DNA of 64,000 bases from DASQEH01 sp038237745. Lineage in GTDB: Bacteria > Actinomycetota > Actinomycetes > Propionibacteriales > Nocardioidaceae. Below the pieces are notes generated by a model. That model saw nothing but the letters and a program-made list of their open reading frames with translations, was not told the origin of the DNA and did no database searches. Numbering within the stretch: position 1 is the stretch's first letter; the number at the start of each line of letters is the position of its first letter. The DNA lies in contig JBBRYJ010000002.1 of NCBI GenBank assembly GCA_038237745.1, positions 209,720 to 273,719 on the forward strand, written 5' to 3'. Below, one piece after another: positions 50,749 to 59,846 of this stretch. The position numbers were made by a program, and so were the translations under genes.

Positions 50749-53222
50749 TGCGCGTCCCGGTGTCATGGTTGCGCGACTACGTCGACCTTCCCGTCGACGT
50801 GCCGGCGAAACAGATCGCTGACCGGCTGACGATGCTCGGGCTGAAGCTCGAGGCGCTGGAGTCCACCGGGGCTGGCGTGGAAGGGCCCTTGTTAATCGGT
50901 CGGGTCGAGAGCATCGAGGCCGAGGAGCACTCGAACGGCAAGACCGTCCGTTGGTGCAGTGTCGACGTGGGTGAGGAGCAACCACGGGGGATCGTCTGCG
51001 GAGCCGCCAACTTCGCGGCCGGTGACACCGTCGTCGTGTCGCTGCCCGGAGCCGTCCTCCCGGGGGGTTTCGAGATCTCCGCCCGCAGGACTTACGGGCA
51101 TGTGTCGGACGGGATGATCTGCTCCTCCCGTGAGCTCGGACTCGGCGAGGACTCCACCGGCATCATCGTGCTGGCTCCTGGGGAGGGCGAGCCCGGAGAT
51201 GATGCCATCGAGCTCCTGCACCTTCGCGACGACGTGATCGAGTTCGAGATCAATCCCGACAGGGCCTACGCGTTGTCGGTGCGCGGTGTCGCACGCGAGG
51301 CGGCGACTGCGTACGGCATGGGTTTCGTCGACCCGGCCAAATCCCTTTCCGCTGCGGCTCCCGGCGCCGGCTACCCCGTCCGCGTCGACGACCCGACCGG
51401 CTGCGACGTCTTCGTGGCACTGGAGGTCCTGGGTCTCGACGCCACCGCGCCCACCCCACGCTGGCTGGCCGGCCGAGTGCGGCTGGCGGGTATGCGGCCG
51501 ATCTCGCTGCTTGTCGACGTCACCAACTACGTCATGCTCGAGCTCGGTCAGCCGATCCACGGCTACGACAGGGCAGCGCTGGGCGGCGAGATCGTTGTTC
51601 GACGTGCCCAGGCGGGAGAGCTCCTCACGACGCTCGACGCAGTTCGCCGAGAGCTCGATCCCGGCGACTTGCTCATCACCGACGACACTGGACCTATTGG
51701 TCTCGCCGGCGTGATGGGTGGACAGTCCACTGAGATGGGGTCGCGCACGACCGACGTCGTCATCGAGGCAGCGCACTTCGACCCGGTGTCGATCGCCCGG
51801 ACAGCGCGACGCCACAAGCTCCCTAGTGAGGCGTCGAGGCGGTTCGAGCGCGGAGTCGACCCAACGATCGCGGCGGCCGCCGCCCAGCGGGTGGCGTCGC
51901 TGCTGGTGCGGTTCGGCGGCGGCAGGATCGCCGCGGCGACCGTGGTCGGCAGCCCTGTGCCGCGCGAGGCGATCGAGATTCGTACTGACCTGCCGAGCCG
52001 GGTGTCGGGAGTCGAGATCAGCGAGCAGGCGTCCGTCGAGGCACTGACCACCGTGGGCTGCGTCGTGACGGTCAACGGCGACCACATCGAGGCGGTCCCG
52101 CCACCCTGGCGCCCCGACCTCTCCGACCCGTACGACCTCGTCGAGGAGGTTGTCCGGATCGTCGGCTACGACCGGGTGCCCAGTGTCCTGCCGGTGGCGC
52201 CTGCGGGCCGCGGACTGACTCCTCGTCAGCGGATGCGGCGCGGAGTGGAGATCTCGCTCGCCGGCGCCGGGTATGTCGAGACTCTCAGCTATCCGTTCGT
52301 CGGAGATCACGACCTCGACGCCATGCTTCTCGAGCCGGACGACGGCCGGCGCATGTCGATGCGGATCGCCAACCCCCTGTCGGACGAGGAACCACTGCTG
52401 CGCACCACGATGCTGCCCGGGCTGCTCAAGACACTGGCGCGAAATGCGGGGCGCTCCCAGGCCGATGTCGGGCTCTTCGAGCTCGGCTGCGTCTTCCTGC
52501 CCGCGGCCGGGGAGCGGCCCAAGGCCCCGAAGCTCGGGGTGGAACGCCGCCCCACCGATGACGAGATCAAACAGCTCGAGGCGGCGCTGCCCGAACAGCC
52601 GTTGCATCTGGGCGTGGTGCTCGCTGGGCAGCGCAGCCCTGCCGGATGGTGGGGGAGTGGGCGATTCGGGTCGTGGGCGGACGCCGTCGAAGCGTGTCGG
52701 CTCGTCGCCCGGGCGCTCGGCCTCGAGCTCAAGGTGGTCGCGGGCACACGATCCCCGTGGCACCCCGGACGCTGCGCCCAGCTGCTGGTCGGTGGCACGC
52801 TCGCCGGTCACGCGGGGGAGCTCCACCCCAGTGCGTGCAAGGCATTCGGCGTCCCTGCCCGGACGGCTGCAGCCGAGCTCGACCTCGACCTGCTGATGCA
52901 TCACGCTGCCCAGGTGGTGCAGGCGCCGCGCTTCTCCACCTTTCCCGTGGCCAAGGAGGACGTCGCCCTCGTCGTCGACGAGACGGTGGCCGTGGCCGAC
53001 GTCGAGCAGGCGTTGCGTGACGGTGCCGGCGAGCTCCTCGAGTCCCTGCGCTTGTTCGATGTGTACGCCGGTGAGCAGGTCGGCGAGGGCAAGAAGTCCG
53101 TGGCGTACGCACTTCGGTTCCGTGCCACCGACCGGACATTGACGGAGGTGGAGGTGCGCGCGGCCGTCGACTCGGCGATCGAGACGGCGGCGGCGCGGGT
53201 CGGTGCTGTGCAGCGCCGCTAG
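50748..53222 (+). CDS. pheT: Phenylalanine--tRNA ligase beta subunit
   Basis: 824 aa: N-terminal tRNA-binding OB domain (~42-155), B3/B4 editing domain (~210-390), B5 domain, catalytic-like core, and C-terminal anticodon-binding FDX-ACB domain (FSTFPVAKEDVALVVDE, SVAYALRFRATDRTLTE). ATG 50748 overlaps the pheS stop by 1 nt; the longer upstream frame is inside pheS. Its TAG stop overlaps the convergent AAA gene's stop in CTAG (53219-53222). Confidence 0.96.
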   Translation: MRVPVSWLRDYVDLPVDVPAKQIADRLTMLGLKLEALESTGAGVEGPLLIGRVESIEAEEHSNGKTVRWCSVDVGEEQPRGIVCGAANFAAGDTVVVSLPGAVLPGGFEISARRTYGHVSDGMICSSRELGLGEDSTGIIVLAPGEGEPGDDAIELLHLRDDVIEFEINPDRAYALSVRGVAREAATAYGMGFVDPAKSLSAAAPGAGYPVRVDDPTGCDVFVALEVLGLDATAPTPRWLAGRVRLAGMRPISLLVDVTNYVMLELGQPIHGYDRAALGGEIVVRRAQAGELLTTLDAVRRELDPGDLLITDDTGPIGLAGVMGGQSTEMGSRTTDVVIEAAHFDPVSIARTARRHKLPSEASRRFERGVDPTIAAAAAQRVASLLVRFGGGRIAAATVVGSPVPREAIEIRTDLPSRVSGVEISEQASVEALTTVGCVVTVNGDHIEAVPPPWRPDLSDPYDLVEEVVRIVGYDRVPSVLPVAPAGRGLTPRQRMRRGVEISLAGAGYVETLSYPFVGDHDLDAMLLEPDDGRRMSMRIANPLSDEEPLLRTTMLPGLLKTLARNAGRSQADVGLFELGCVFLPAAGERPKAPKLGVERRPTDDEIKQLEAALPEQPLHLGVVLAGQRSPAGWWGSGRFGSWADAVEACRLVARALGLELKVVAGTRSPWHPGRCAQLLVGGTLAGHAGELHPSACKAFGVPARTAAAELDLDLLMHHAAQVVQAPRFSTFPVAKEDVALVVDETVAVADVEQALRDGAGELLESLRLFDVYAGEQVGEGKKSVAYALRFRATDRTLTEVEVRAAVDSAIETAAARVGAVQRR

Positions 53223-54711
53223 CGAGGGCGACTTGGCGCGAGCCCGGGTACTGCGGGTGATGCGGAGCCCATGCCTGCCGTCGACTGGCGGTCGCCGACT
53301 CCGAGCAGGACCCTTGTCATCGCACTGCGTGTGTCGAGCAGACCCTCGAGTGCTGCGTCGAGGTCGGCTGAGGAGACCGTCAGCGGGTCGTCGTCAGTAC
53401 CGCTGCCTGCGGCGGCGAGGACGGCGGACCGGCGTATCAGCTCCTTCAAGAACGACGCGGTCACCCCGTCGGTGCGGGCGAGTACGTCGTCGAGGCCGCT
53501 GAGGTCGATGTCCAGACCACCACGGTAGAGGTCGAACAAGCGGCGTCGGGCGTCGACATCGGGCAGCATCAGCTCGACTGCCTGGTCGACCCGGCCCGGA
53601 CGAGCCGCCAACGCCGGTTCGAGCAGGTCGGCGCGGTTCGTCGTGAGGACGAAGACCACGTCCGCGTCCTCGGCCAGCCCGTCCATCTCGTTGAGCAGCT
53701 GGAACAGCATCGGATGCTCGCCCGGGTACATCCCTCGGTCCTCCGCGATCAGGTCCACGTCCTCGACGACCAGCATCGACGGCGCGAGCGCGCGTGCCAC
53801 CGAGCAGGCCTCGGCGATCAGGTGCAGGGCGCCTCCTGTCAGCTGGATGACAGTGGTGTCTGTGAGGCTGCCGATCAGATACCGCACCGTGTGCGTCTTC
53901 CCTACACCTGGTGGGCCGTAGAGCAGCAGCCCACGTTTGAGATGCTGACCTGCCGCCAGGAGACGGCGCTTGTGACGTGCCACCTCGACGACCTGTTCGT
54001 GCACGGCTGTGAGGGTCTCGGGCGGCAGGATGAGCTGGTCGACGTCCATGTCCGGCCGGCGTGGAACTGCAGCAGGGTTCCCTCGTGGCCGAAGACCTCA
54101 CCGCCGAAGGACAGCACCTGCCTGCGGAAGACGTTCTTGACGACGGCGAGCTCCCGGATCTCTGCCGCGACCTGTAGGGCGTACTCGTCGTCGGTGCTGA
54201 CGACCTGGACCGCCAGACCCTCATGGCGGTCCCCGGCACGCAGCAGCACAGCCGCGCGTCGGTCGCCCACCGTGATCAGGTAGAGCCCGCACAGGACGCA
54301 TGCGCTCACCTGTCCGGCGGCGCCGGAAGCCACATTGACCCGCGCCACGTTGCCGGGACGTGGCCCGTACGCCATCTGCTCACTGGGCGCGAGCAGCTCG
54401 GCCAGTCCGAACTCGTGATGCTGGAAGCCGATGACACCGACCAGCCGGTGCGTGACCGGCCCTTCTGTCAGCCACGCGTCGATGCCCGCCTGCACGTTGA
54501 CGTGCTCGTAGCGAGGCCACGCCTCCTCGACGACGGCCCGCTCGGCGCTGGGCACTCCGAGATGGTCACGCAACAGCGACGACAACGTCACCTGCTCGTC
54601 GGCTCGCGCCGACCTCACCGCTCCTCGCACCCTTCGGCGGACCCACCGTCGCACGTCAGCGAGCTCGGGCCGAAGCTCGGCGTCGGGCAGCGGAGGCCCG
54701 TCGAAGCCCAT
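53219..54711 (-). pseudogene. AAA-family ATPase gene interrupted by a one-base frameshift
   Basis: Two overlapping minus-strand frames encode one protein. The first (start ATG 54711, MGFDGPPLPDAELRPELA) runs to GHEGTLLQFHA. The second resumes as RPDMDVDQLILPPETL and carries Walker A GPPGVGKT, Walker B LVVEDVDLIAEDRG, and LTTNRADLLEPALAARPGRVD. Around 54051-54063 one base is missing: adding one C gives continuous FHARPDMD and a 497-aa product. No slippery heptamer is visible. Could be a true pseudogene, a sequencing error in GC-rich DNA, or rarely real frameshifting. Similar proteins are widespread in actinobacteria; function unknown. Confidence 0.8.
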
Positions 54712-54895
54712 CGTGAGACGAGAGCCGTGGGACACCCAGCCCTTCCGCCTACCAGAGCCCTCCAAGCCAACCTCCCGATGCGCTGAGGTCCGACCGTAAC
54801 GCACCGGTGGGGCGGCGGTAACGGCTCGGCGTGCCATCTGGCCACCAGGTCGGGTCTGCCAGCACAGCAGGTCAGGTCACCTTGTCTCGGATGGA

Positions 54896-54931
54896 TTGCA
54901 TAGTTGTACTGATCTTTGGATAGTCATGCGT
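54896..54931 (+). promoter_or_regulatory. argF promoter with two ARG-box-like sites
   Basis: -35-like TTGCAT (54896-54901), 17-nt spacer, -10-like GATAGT (54919-54924). Two 16-bp sites, TTGCATAGTTGTACTG (54896-54911) and TTGGATAGTCATGCGT (54916-54931), resemble the ArgR box TTGCATANNNATGCAA and are offset 20 bp, about two helical turns. The first matches mainly in its left half. Repression by the ArgR encoded two genes on is likely. The rest of 54712-54998 shows no gene. Confidence 0.6.
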
Positions 54932-54998
54932 GTACGCTCGGCGGCGAGCGCTGTCCGTCATTCGCCGGGGCTCCTAGGCAGCAACCCGTGGAGGTGCC

Positions 54999-55937
54999 AT
55001 GACCCGCCATTTCCTGCGCGACGACGACCTGTCGCCCGACGAGCAGCGAGAGGTGCTCGACCTCGCCGACGTCTTCCGGAAGGACCGGTTCCACGTGAGG
55101 CCGCTGACGGGACCGCAGTCGGTGGCGGTCATCTTCGACAAGCCCTCGACAAGGACCCGGATCTCCTTCTCCATAGGAATCGCGGAGCTCGGCGGATACC
55201 CCCTCGTCATCGACGCCTCCGCGTCGCACATGGGCAGGGGTGAGCCGATCGCAGACACCGCCCGCGTCCTCGGCCGACAGGTCCAGGCGGTCGTCTGGCG
55301 CACGTTCGGGCAGGAGCGCGTCGACGCGATGGCGGCATCGGCAGGCGTGCCGGTGGTCAACGCCCTGACCGACCAGTTCCACCCCTGCCAGGTGCTCGCC
55401 GACCTCCAGACGGTCCGGGCGCGAAAAGGTGACCTACGCGGGCTCACCCTGTGCTATCTGGGCGACGGCGCCAACAACATGGCCCACTCGTTCCTCCTCG
55501 GGGGCGCGGTGGCCGGCATGCACGTGCGTGTCGGCTCCCCCGAGGCGTACCAACCCGCTCCGGACGTGATGTCGGCGGCGACCCGCCGGGCCTCCGACAC
55601 CGACGGCTCCGTCGCCTGGCTGCCCTCCGCGCAGGCCGCGGCAGAGGGGGCCGACGTCGTCGCCACCGACACCTGGGTGTCGATGGGCCAGGAGAGCGAG
55701 GCAGCCGACCGGTCGTCGCCGTTCGCCGGCTACAGCGTCGACGGCGCCGTCATGGCGCTGGCCGATCCCGACGCGGTGGTGCTGCACTGCCTTCCGGCCT
55801 ACCGGGGCAAGGAGATCACCGCAGACGTGATCGACGGACCTCAGAGCCTTGTCTGGGACGAGGCCGAGAACCGCCTGCACGCACAGAAGGCGCTGCTGAC
55901 CTGGCTGCTCCGCCAGTCCCGGGAGCCGTCGACATGA
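54999..55937 (+). CDS. argF: Ornithine carbamoyltransferase
   Basis: Makes citrulline from ornithine and carbamoyl phosphate. In 312 aa: carbamoyl-phosphate loop DKPSTRTRISFS, ornithine-side DQFHPCQVLADLQT, and HCLPAYRGKEI with the catalytic Cys. ATG 54999 preceded by GGAGG. First gene of argF-R-G-H here; argC, J, B and D are not upstream. ATGA overlap with argR. Its carbamoyl phosphate would come from CarAB at 18-23 kb. Confidence 0.95.
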   Translation: MTRHFLRDDDLSPDEQREVLDLADVFRKDRFHVRPLTGPQSVAVIFDKPSTRTRISFSIGIAELGGYPLVIDASASHMGRGEPIADTARVLGRQVQAVVWRTFGQERVDAMAASAGVPVVNALTDQFHPCQVLADLQTVRARKGDLRGLTLCYLGDGANNMAHSFLLGGAVAGMHVRVGSPEAYQPAPDVMSAATRRASDTDGSVAWLPSAQAAAEGADVVATDTWVSMGQESEAADRSSPFAGYSVDGAVMALADPDAVVLHCLPAYRGKEITADVIDGPQSLVWDEAENRLHAQKALLTWLLRQSREPST

Positions 55938-56509
55938 CGACGGACATCAACGTCATCGGCACGAAGGTGGCGCGCCACCAGCGGATCGTCGACCTCTTGA
56001 GCCGCCATCCGGTGCGCTCGCAGACCGAGCTCGCGCAGCTGCTTGCCCTCGACGGGCTGCCTGTCACGCAGGCCACGGTGTCCCGTGACCTGGTGGAGCT
56101 CGACGCGGTACGCGTCCGCGACGCCCACGGCGTTCTGGTGTACGCCCTTCCTGGCGAGGGAGGCGACCGCACTCCCCGCCCCGCGTCGGACTCCGTCAAC
56201 GCGGGTCTGCGCCTGGCGAGGCTGTGCTCGGAGCTGCTGGTGAGCGCCGAGTCCTCTGCCAACATGGTCGTGTTGAGGACCCCGCCCGGGGCTGCCCAGT
56301 TCCTCGCCTCCGCCTTGGACAAGGCGCAGCTCACGTCGGCGCTCGGCACGATCGCCGGAGACGACACGGTGCTCGTGATCAGCCGTGATCGGGAGGGTGG
56401 GGCGCCTCTCGCCAGGACCCTGCTCGCCCTCTCAGACCAGGCGGACCGTGCCACCCACCCCGACCGTGAGCGACCCCTGGGCGCAACCGAACACAAGGAG
56501 ACCAGATGA
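55934..56509 (+). CDS. argR: Arginine repressor
   Basis: 191-aa hexameric regulator: winged-helix N-terminus (RHQRIVDLLSRHPVRSQTELAQLL, VTQATVSRDLVELDAVRV) and C-terminal oligomerisation/arginine-binding domain with GTIAGDDTVLVI. The C-terminal ~25 residues are an extra charged tail. Start ATG 55934 overlaps argF by 4 nt; the longer frame upstream is inside argF. Likely binds the ARG-like boxes before argF. Confidence 0.94.
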   Translation: MTTDINVIGTKVARHQRIVDLLSRHPVRSQTELAQLLALDGLPVTQATVSRDLVELDAVRVRDAHGVLVYALPGEGGDRTPRPASDSVNAGLRLARLCSELLVSAESSANMVVLRTPPGAAQFLASALDKAQLTSALGTIAGDDTVLVISRDREGGAPLARTLLALSDQADRATHPDRERPLGATEHKETR

Positions 56510-57744
56510 CCAGCTCACGGACCGACCGCATCGTCCTCGCCTACTCGGGCGGCCTGGATACCTCGGTCGCCATCGGTTGGCTCGGTGACCAGACCGGCGC
56601 CGAGGTCGTGGCCGTCGCGGTCGACGTCGGCCAGGGCGGCGAGGACATGGAGGTCATCCGCAAGCGCGCGCTCGCCTGTGGCGCCGTCGAGGCCGTTGTC
56701 GTCGACGCCAGGGACGAGTTCGCCGAGGGGTACTGCCTACCCGCGCTCAGGGCCAACGCCCTATACATGGACCGGTACCCCCTGGTCTCGGCGCTGTCGC
56801 GGCCGCTGATCGCCACGCACCTCGTACGTGCCGCAAACGAGCACGGAGCCACGACCGTCAGCCACGGGTGCACCGGCAAGGGCAACGACCAGGTCCGCTT
56901 CGAGGTCGCGATCGCAACGTTGGCTCCGCATCTGGAGGTGATCGCCCCCGTCCGTGACTACGCCTGGACCCGGGAGAAGGCGATCGGCTACGCCGGTGAA
57001 CACAGTCTGCCGATCGACGTCAGCGCCAGGTCGCCGTACTCGATCGACCAGAACGTCTGGGGCAGGGCTGTCGAGACGGGTTTCCTCGAGGACATCTGGA
57101 ACGCGCCGATCGAGGAGGTCTACGCGTACACCGCAGACCCCGCCGTGCCACGTGAGCCGGACGAGGTGGTCGTCACGTTCAGCCACGGCGTCCCGGTGGC
57201 CATCGACGGCCGACACGTCACCATGCTGCAGGCGATCCAGCAGCTCAACGACAGGGCGGGGGCGCAGGGAGTCGGCCGGCTCGACGTGGTCGAGGACCGC
57301 CTCGTCGGGATCAAGAGCCGGGAGGTCTACGAGGCCCCCGGGGCGATGGTGCTCATCGCCGCCCACATCGAGCTGGAGAGTGTCACCGTCGAGCGCGACC
57401 TGGCGCGCTACAAGAAGTATGTCGACCAGCGGTGGGGGGAGCTCGCGTACGACGGCCTGTGGTTCTCACCCCTGAAGCGAGCGCTGGACTCGTTCGTCGA
57501 CACTTCCCAGGAGCACGTGAGCGGCGACGTCCGGCTCACTCTCCATGCCGGCAAGGCGGTCGCCACCGGTAGGCGCTCGGCGTCGAGCCTCTACGACTTC
57601 AACCTGGCGACGTACGACGAGGGCGACACGTTCGACCAGTCGCTCGCCAAGGGCTTCATCGAGCTGTGGGGGTTGCCGAGCACCATCGCCGCCCGTCGTG
57701 ACCACGGGCGGGGCGACAGGGCCGCAGAGACGGCCGCGACGTGA
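56506..57744 (+). CDS. argG: Argininosuccinate synthase
   Basis: ATP-dependent ligation of citrulline and aspartate. In 412 aa: PP-loop SGGLDTS at 14-20, HGCTGKGNDQVRFE, and SPYSIDQNVWGRAVE. Slightly longer than the usual ~400 aa, with an Arg/Ala-rich tail. Overlaps argR by 4 nt and argH by 4 nt. Confidence 0.96.
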   Translation: MTSSRTDRIVLAYSGGLDTSVAIGWLGDQTGAEVVAVAVDVGQGGEDMEVIRKRALACGAVEAVVVDARDEFAEGYCLPALRANALYMDRYPLVSALSRPLIATHLVRAANEHGATTVSHGCTGKGNDQVRFEVAIATLAPHLEVIAPVRDYAWTREKAIGYAGEHSLPIDVSARSPYSIDQNVWGRAVETGFLEDIWNAPIEEVYAYTADPAVPREPDEVVVTFSHGVPVAIDGRHVTMLQAIQQLNDRAGAQGVGRLDVVEDRLVGIKSREVYEAPGAMVLIAAHIELESVTVERDLARYKKYVDQRWGELAYDGLWFSPLKRALDSFVDTSQEHVSGDVRLTLHAGKAVATGRRSASSLYDFNLATYDEGDTFDQSLAKGFIELWGLPSTIAARRDHGRGDRAAETAAT

Positions 57745-59174
57745 CATCGGCGCCCGACAAGGGCGACCCGGCCCGACTCTGGGGAGGCCGCTTCCGGACC
57801 GGTCCGGCCCCGGAGCTCACGACGCTGAGCAGGTCGACCGCCTTCGACTGGCGCCTCGCCCCCTACGACCTGGCGGGTTCGCGGGCGCATGCCCGCGTAC
57901 TCGCCCGCGCGGGCCTCATCGACGAGCCGCAGCTTGCCGACATGCTGGCTGGACTCGACCGCCTCGAGCAGGGAGTGGCCACCGGGGACTTCTCGTTCGA
58001 CGAGGGCGACGAGGACGTTCATACGGCACTCGAGCGGGGTCTCCTCGACATCGTGGGGCCGGAGCTCGGCGGTCGGCTGCGCGCGGGGCGATCCCGCAAC
58101 GACCAGGTGGCGACGTTGTTCAAGGCGTACCTGCGTGACCAGGGGGCCGTGCTCCGGCGGCTGGTACTCGAGCTCGTCGACGCTCTCGCGGTGCAGGCCG
58201 AGCGGCACCTGGGCGCCGCCATGCCTGGCAGGACTCATCTCCAGCACGCACAGCCCATCTTGCTTTCGCACCACCTGCTGGCCCACGCGTGGCCACTGAC
58301 CCGCGACGTGTCGCGGCTGCTGGACTGGGACGCACGGGTGGCCGGCGACTCGCCGTACGGATCAGGTGCCCTGGCGGGCTCCTCCCTCGGCCTGAACCCC
58401 GAACAGGTCGCCCATGAGCTGGGTTTCACCGGATCTACGGCCAACAGCGTCGACGGCACCTCGTCGCGAGACTTCGTCGCGGAGTTCGCGTTCGTGACGG
58501 CCATGATCGGGGTCGACGTGTCGCGGCTCGCCGAAGAGGTGGTCATCTGGGCCACCCGCGAGTTCGGGTTCGTCGCCCTGGACGAGGCCTACTCGACCGG
58601 GTCGAGCATCATGCCCCAGAAGAAGAACCCCGACGTCGCCGAGCTGGCTCGCGGCAAGACCGGGCGACTGATCGGAAACCTGACCGGCTTGCTGGCTACC
58701 CTGAAGGCCCAGCCGCTGGCGTACAACCGTGATCTGCAGGAGGACAAGGAGCCGGTCTTCGACTCGATCGAGACCTTGACGGTGCTGCTCCCCGCCTTCA
58801 CCGGCATGGTGCGGACCTTGGCGTTCGACACCAGGCGGATGGCCGCCCTGGCGGCGGCCGGCCACTCGCTGGCAACCGACGTCGCGGAGTGGCTGGTGCG
58901 CGAAGGCACCGCCTTCCGGGTCGCCCACGAGGTCGCCGGGGCCTGTGTCCGGGTCTGTGAGGAGCGCGGCATCGAGCTGTGGGAGCTGAGCGACGACGAC
59001 CTGCAGGAGATCTCGCCCACCCTCCTGCCGGCGGTGCGAGACGTGTTGTCGGTCGACGGCTCGATCAGCTCACGGGACGCCCGCGGCGGCACCGCGCGGG
59101 TCCGGGTCACCGAACAGCTGGCCGAGCTGCGCGACGTGGTCGACGCGCTCCGACAAGGGACGGTTCCGGCATGA
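57741..59174 (+). CDS. argH: Argininosuccinate lyase
   Basis: Releases arginine and fumarate. 477 aa with the fumarase-superfamily signature GSSIMPQKKNPD (catalytic Ser), RSRNDQVATLFKAYLRD, GRTHLQHAQP, and LWGGRFRTGPAPEL near the N-terminus. GTG start overlapping argG. Last gene of the arginine set. Confidence 0.96.
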   Translation: MTSAPDKGDPARLWGGRFRTGPAPELTTLSRSTAFDWRLAPYDLAGSRAHARVLARAGLIDEPQLADMLAGLDRLEQGVATGDFSFDEGDEDVHTALERGLLDIVGPELGGRLRAGRSRNDQVATLFKAYLRDQGAVLRRLVLELVDALAVQAERHLGAAMPGRTHLQHAQPILLSHHLLAHAWPLTRDVSRLLDWDARVAGDSPYGSGALAGSSLGLNPEQVAHELGFTGSTANSVDGTSSRDFVAEFAFVTAMIGVDVSRLAEEVVIWATREFGFVALDEAYSTGSSIMPQKKNPDVAELARGKTGRLIGNLTGLLATLKAQPLAYNRDLQEDKEPVFDSIETLTVLLPAFTGMVRTLAFDTRRMAALAAAGHSLATDVAEWLVREGTAFRVAHEVAGACVRVCEERGIELWELSDDDLQEISPTLLPAVRDVLSVDGSISSRDARGGTARVRVTEQLAELRDVVDALRQGTVPA

Positions 59175-59181
59175 TGCTGCG

Positions 59182-59802
59182 GTGCACAGCCCGCTACGCG
59201 TCCTGCTGAGCCGGCCGTCCTACGAGGCGGCTCCGGCTTTGCTGGGATGCCGCCTGGTGGCTGACGGCCCGCGCGGACGCGTCACCGTCGAGCTGAGCGA
59301 GGTGGAGGCCTACGACGGTCTCAACGACCCCGCGAGCCATGCATACCGGGGGAGGACTGCGCGTAACGCTGTGATGTTCGGGCCGGCGGGGGTGCTGTAC
59401 GTGTACTTCAGCTATGGCATGCACTGGTGCGCCAACGTGGTGACCGGTCACGACGGCGACGCCTCAGCCGTCCTGCTTCGCGCCGGGCGGGTCGTTGTCG
59501 GCACGGAGCTGGCTCGGGAACGGCGGGGTGCTCGAGTCCCCGACCGGGCACTGGCATGTGGCCCGGCCTGCCTCACCAAGGCGCTGGGGGTCGGACGTGA
59601 CGACAACGGCGTGGATCTGTTGGCGGCCGGTCAGCTGCGGCTGGAGCCGGCTGCCTCCGAGCCGACCACCGTCGTCTCCGGACCCCGGGTAGGGATCAGC
59701 GCAGCGGCCGACGTGGCATGGCGGTTCTCGGTCGGTGGGGACGAGACGGTGTCGGCGTACCGGCGGTCGACACGCGCGCCGCAGGGTGGCGGCCTCTCGT
59801 GA
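59182..59802 (+). CDS. DNA-3-methyladenine glycosylase (AAG/MPG family)
   Basis: Base-excision repair enzyme for alkylated purines. 206 aa: LLSRPSYEAAPALLGCRLV, catalytic Glu in LSEVEAYDG, HAYRGRTARNAVMFGPAGVLYVYFSYGMH, and GPACLTKALGV, all typical of the MPG fold. GTG start 7 nt after argH, as in many actinobacteria. Confidence 0.93.
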   Translation: MHSPLRVLLSRPSYEAAPALLGCRLVADGPRGRVTVELSEVEAYDGLNDPASHAYRGRTARNAVMFGPAGVLYVYFSYGMHWCANVVTGHDGDASAVLLRAGRVVVGTELARERRGARVPDRALACGPACLTKALGVGRDDNGVDLLAAGQLRLEPAASEPTTVVSGPRVGISAAADVAWRFSVGGDETVSAYRRSTRAPQGGGLS

Positions 59803-59834
59803 GCGGCATCGATCAATGGCGGAGCGCTCGTCGC

Positions 59835-59840
59835 TAGCCT
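59835..59840 (+). promoter_or_regulatory. Candidate -10 element of a leaderless methyltransferase promoter
   Basis: TAGCCT matches TANNNT and ends exactly 6 nt before ATG 59847. GGGG between them is too close to the start to be a usual ribosome-binding site. Prediction only. Confidence 0.4.
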
Positions 59841-59846
59841 CAGGGG

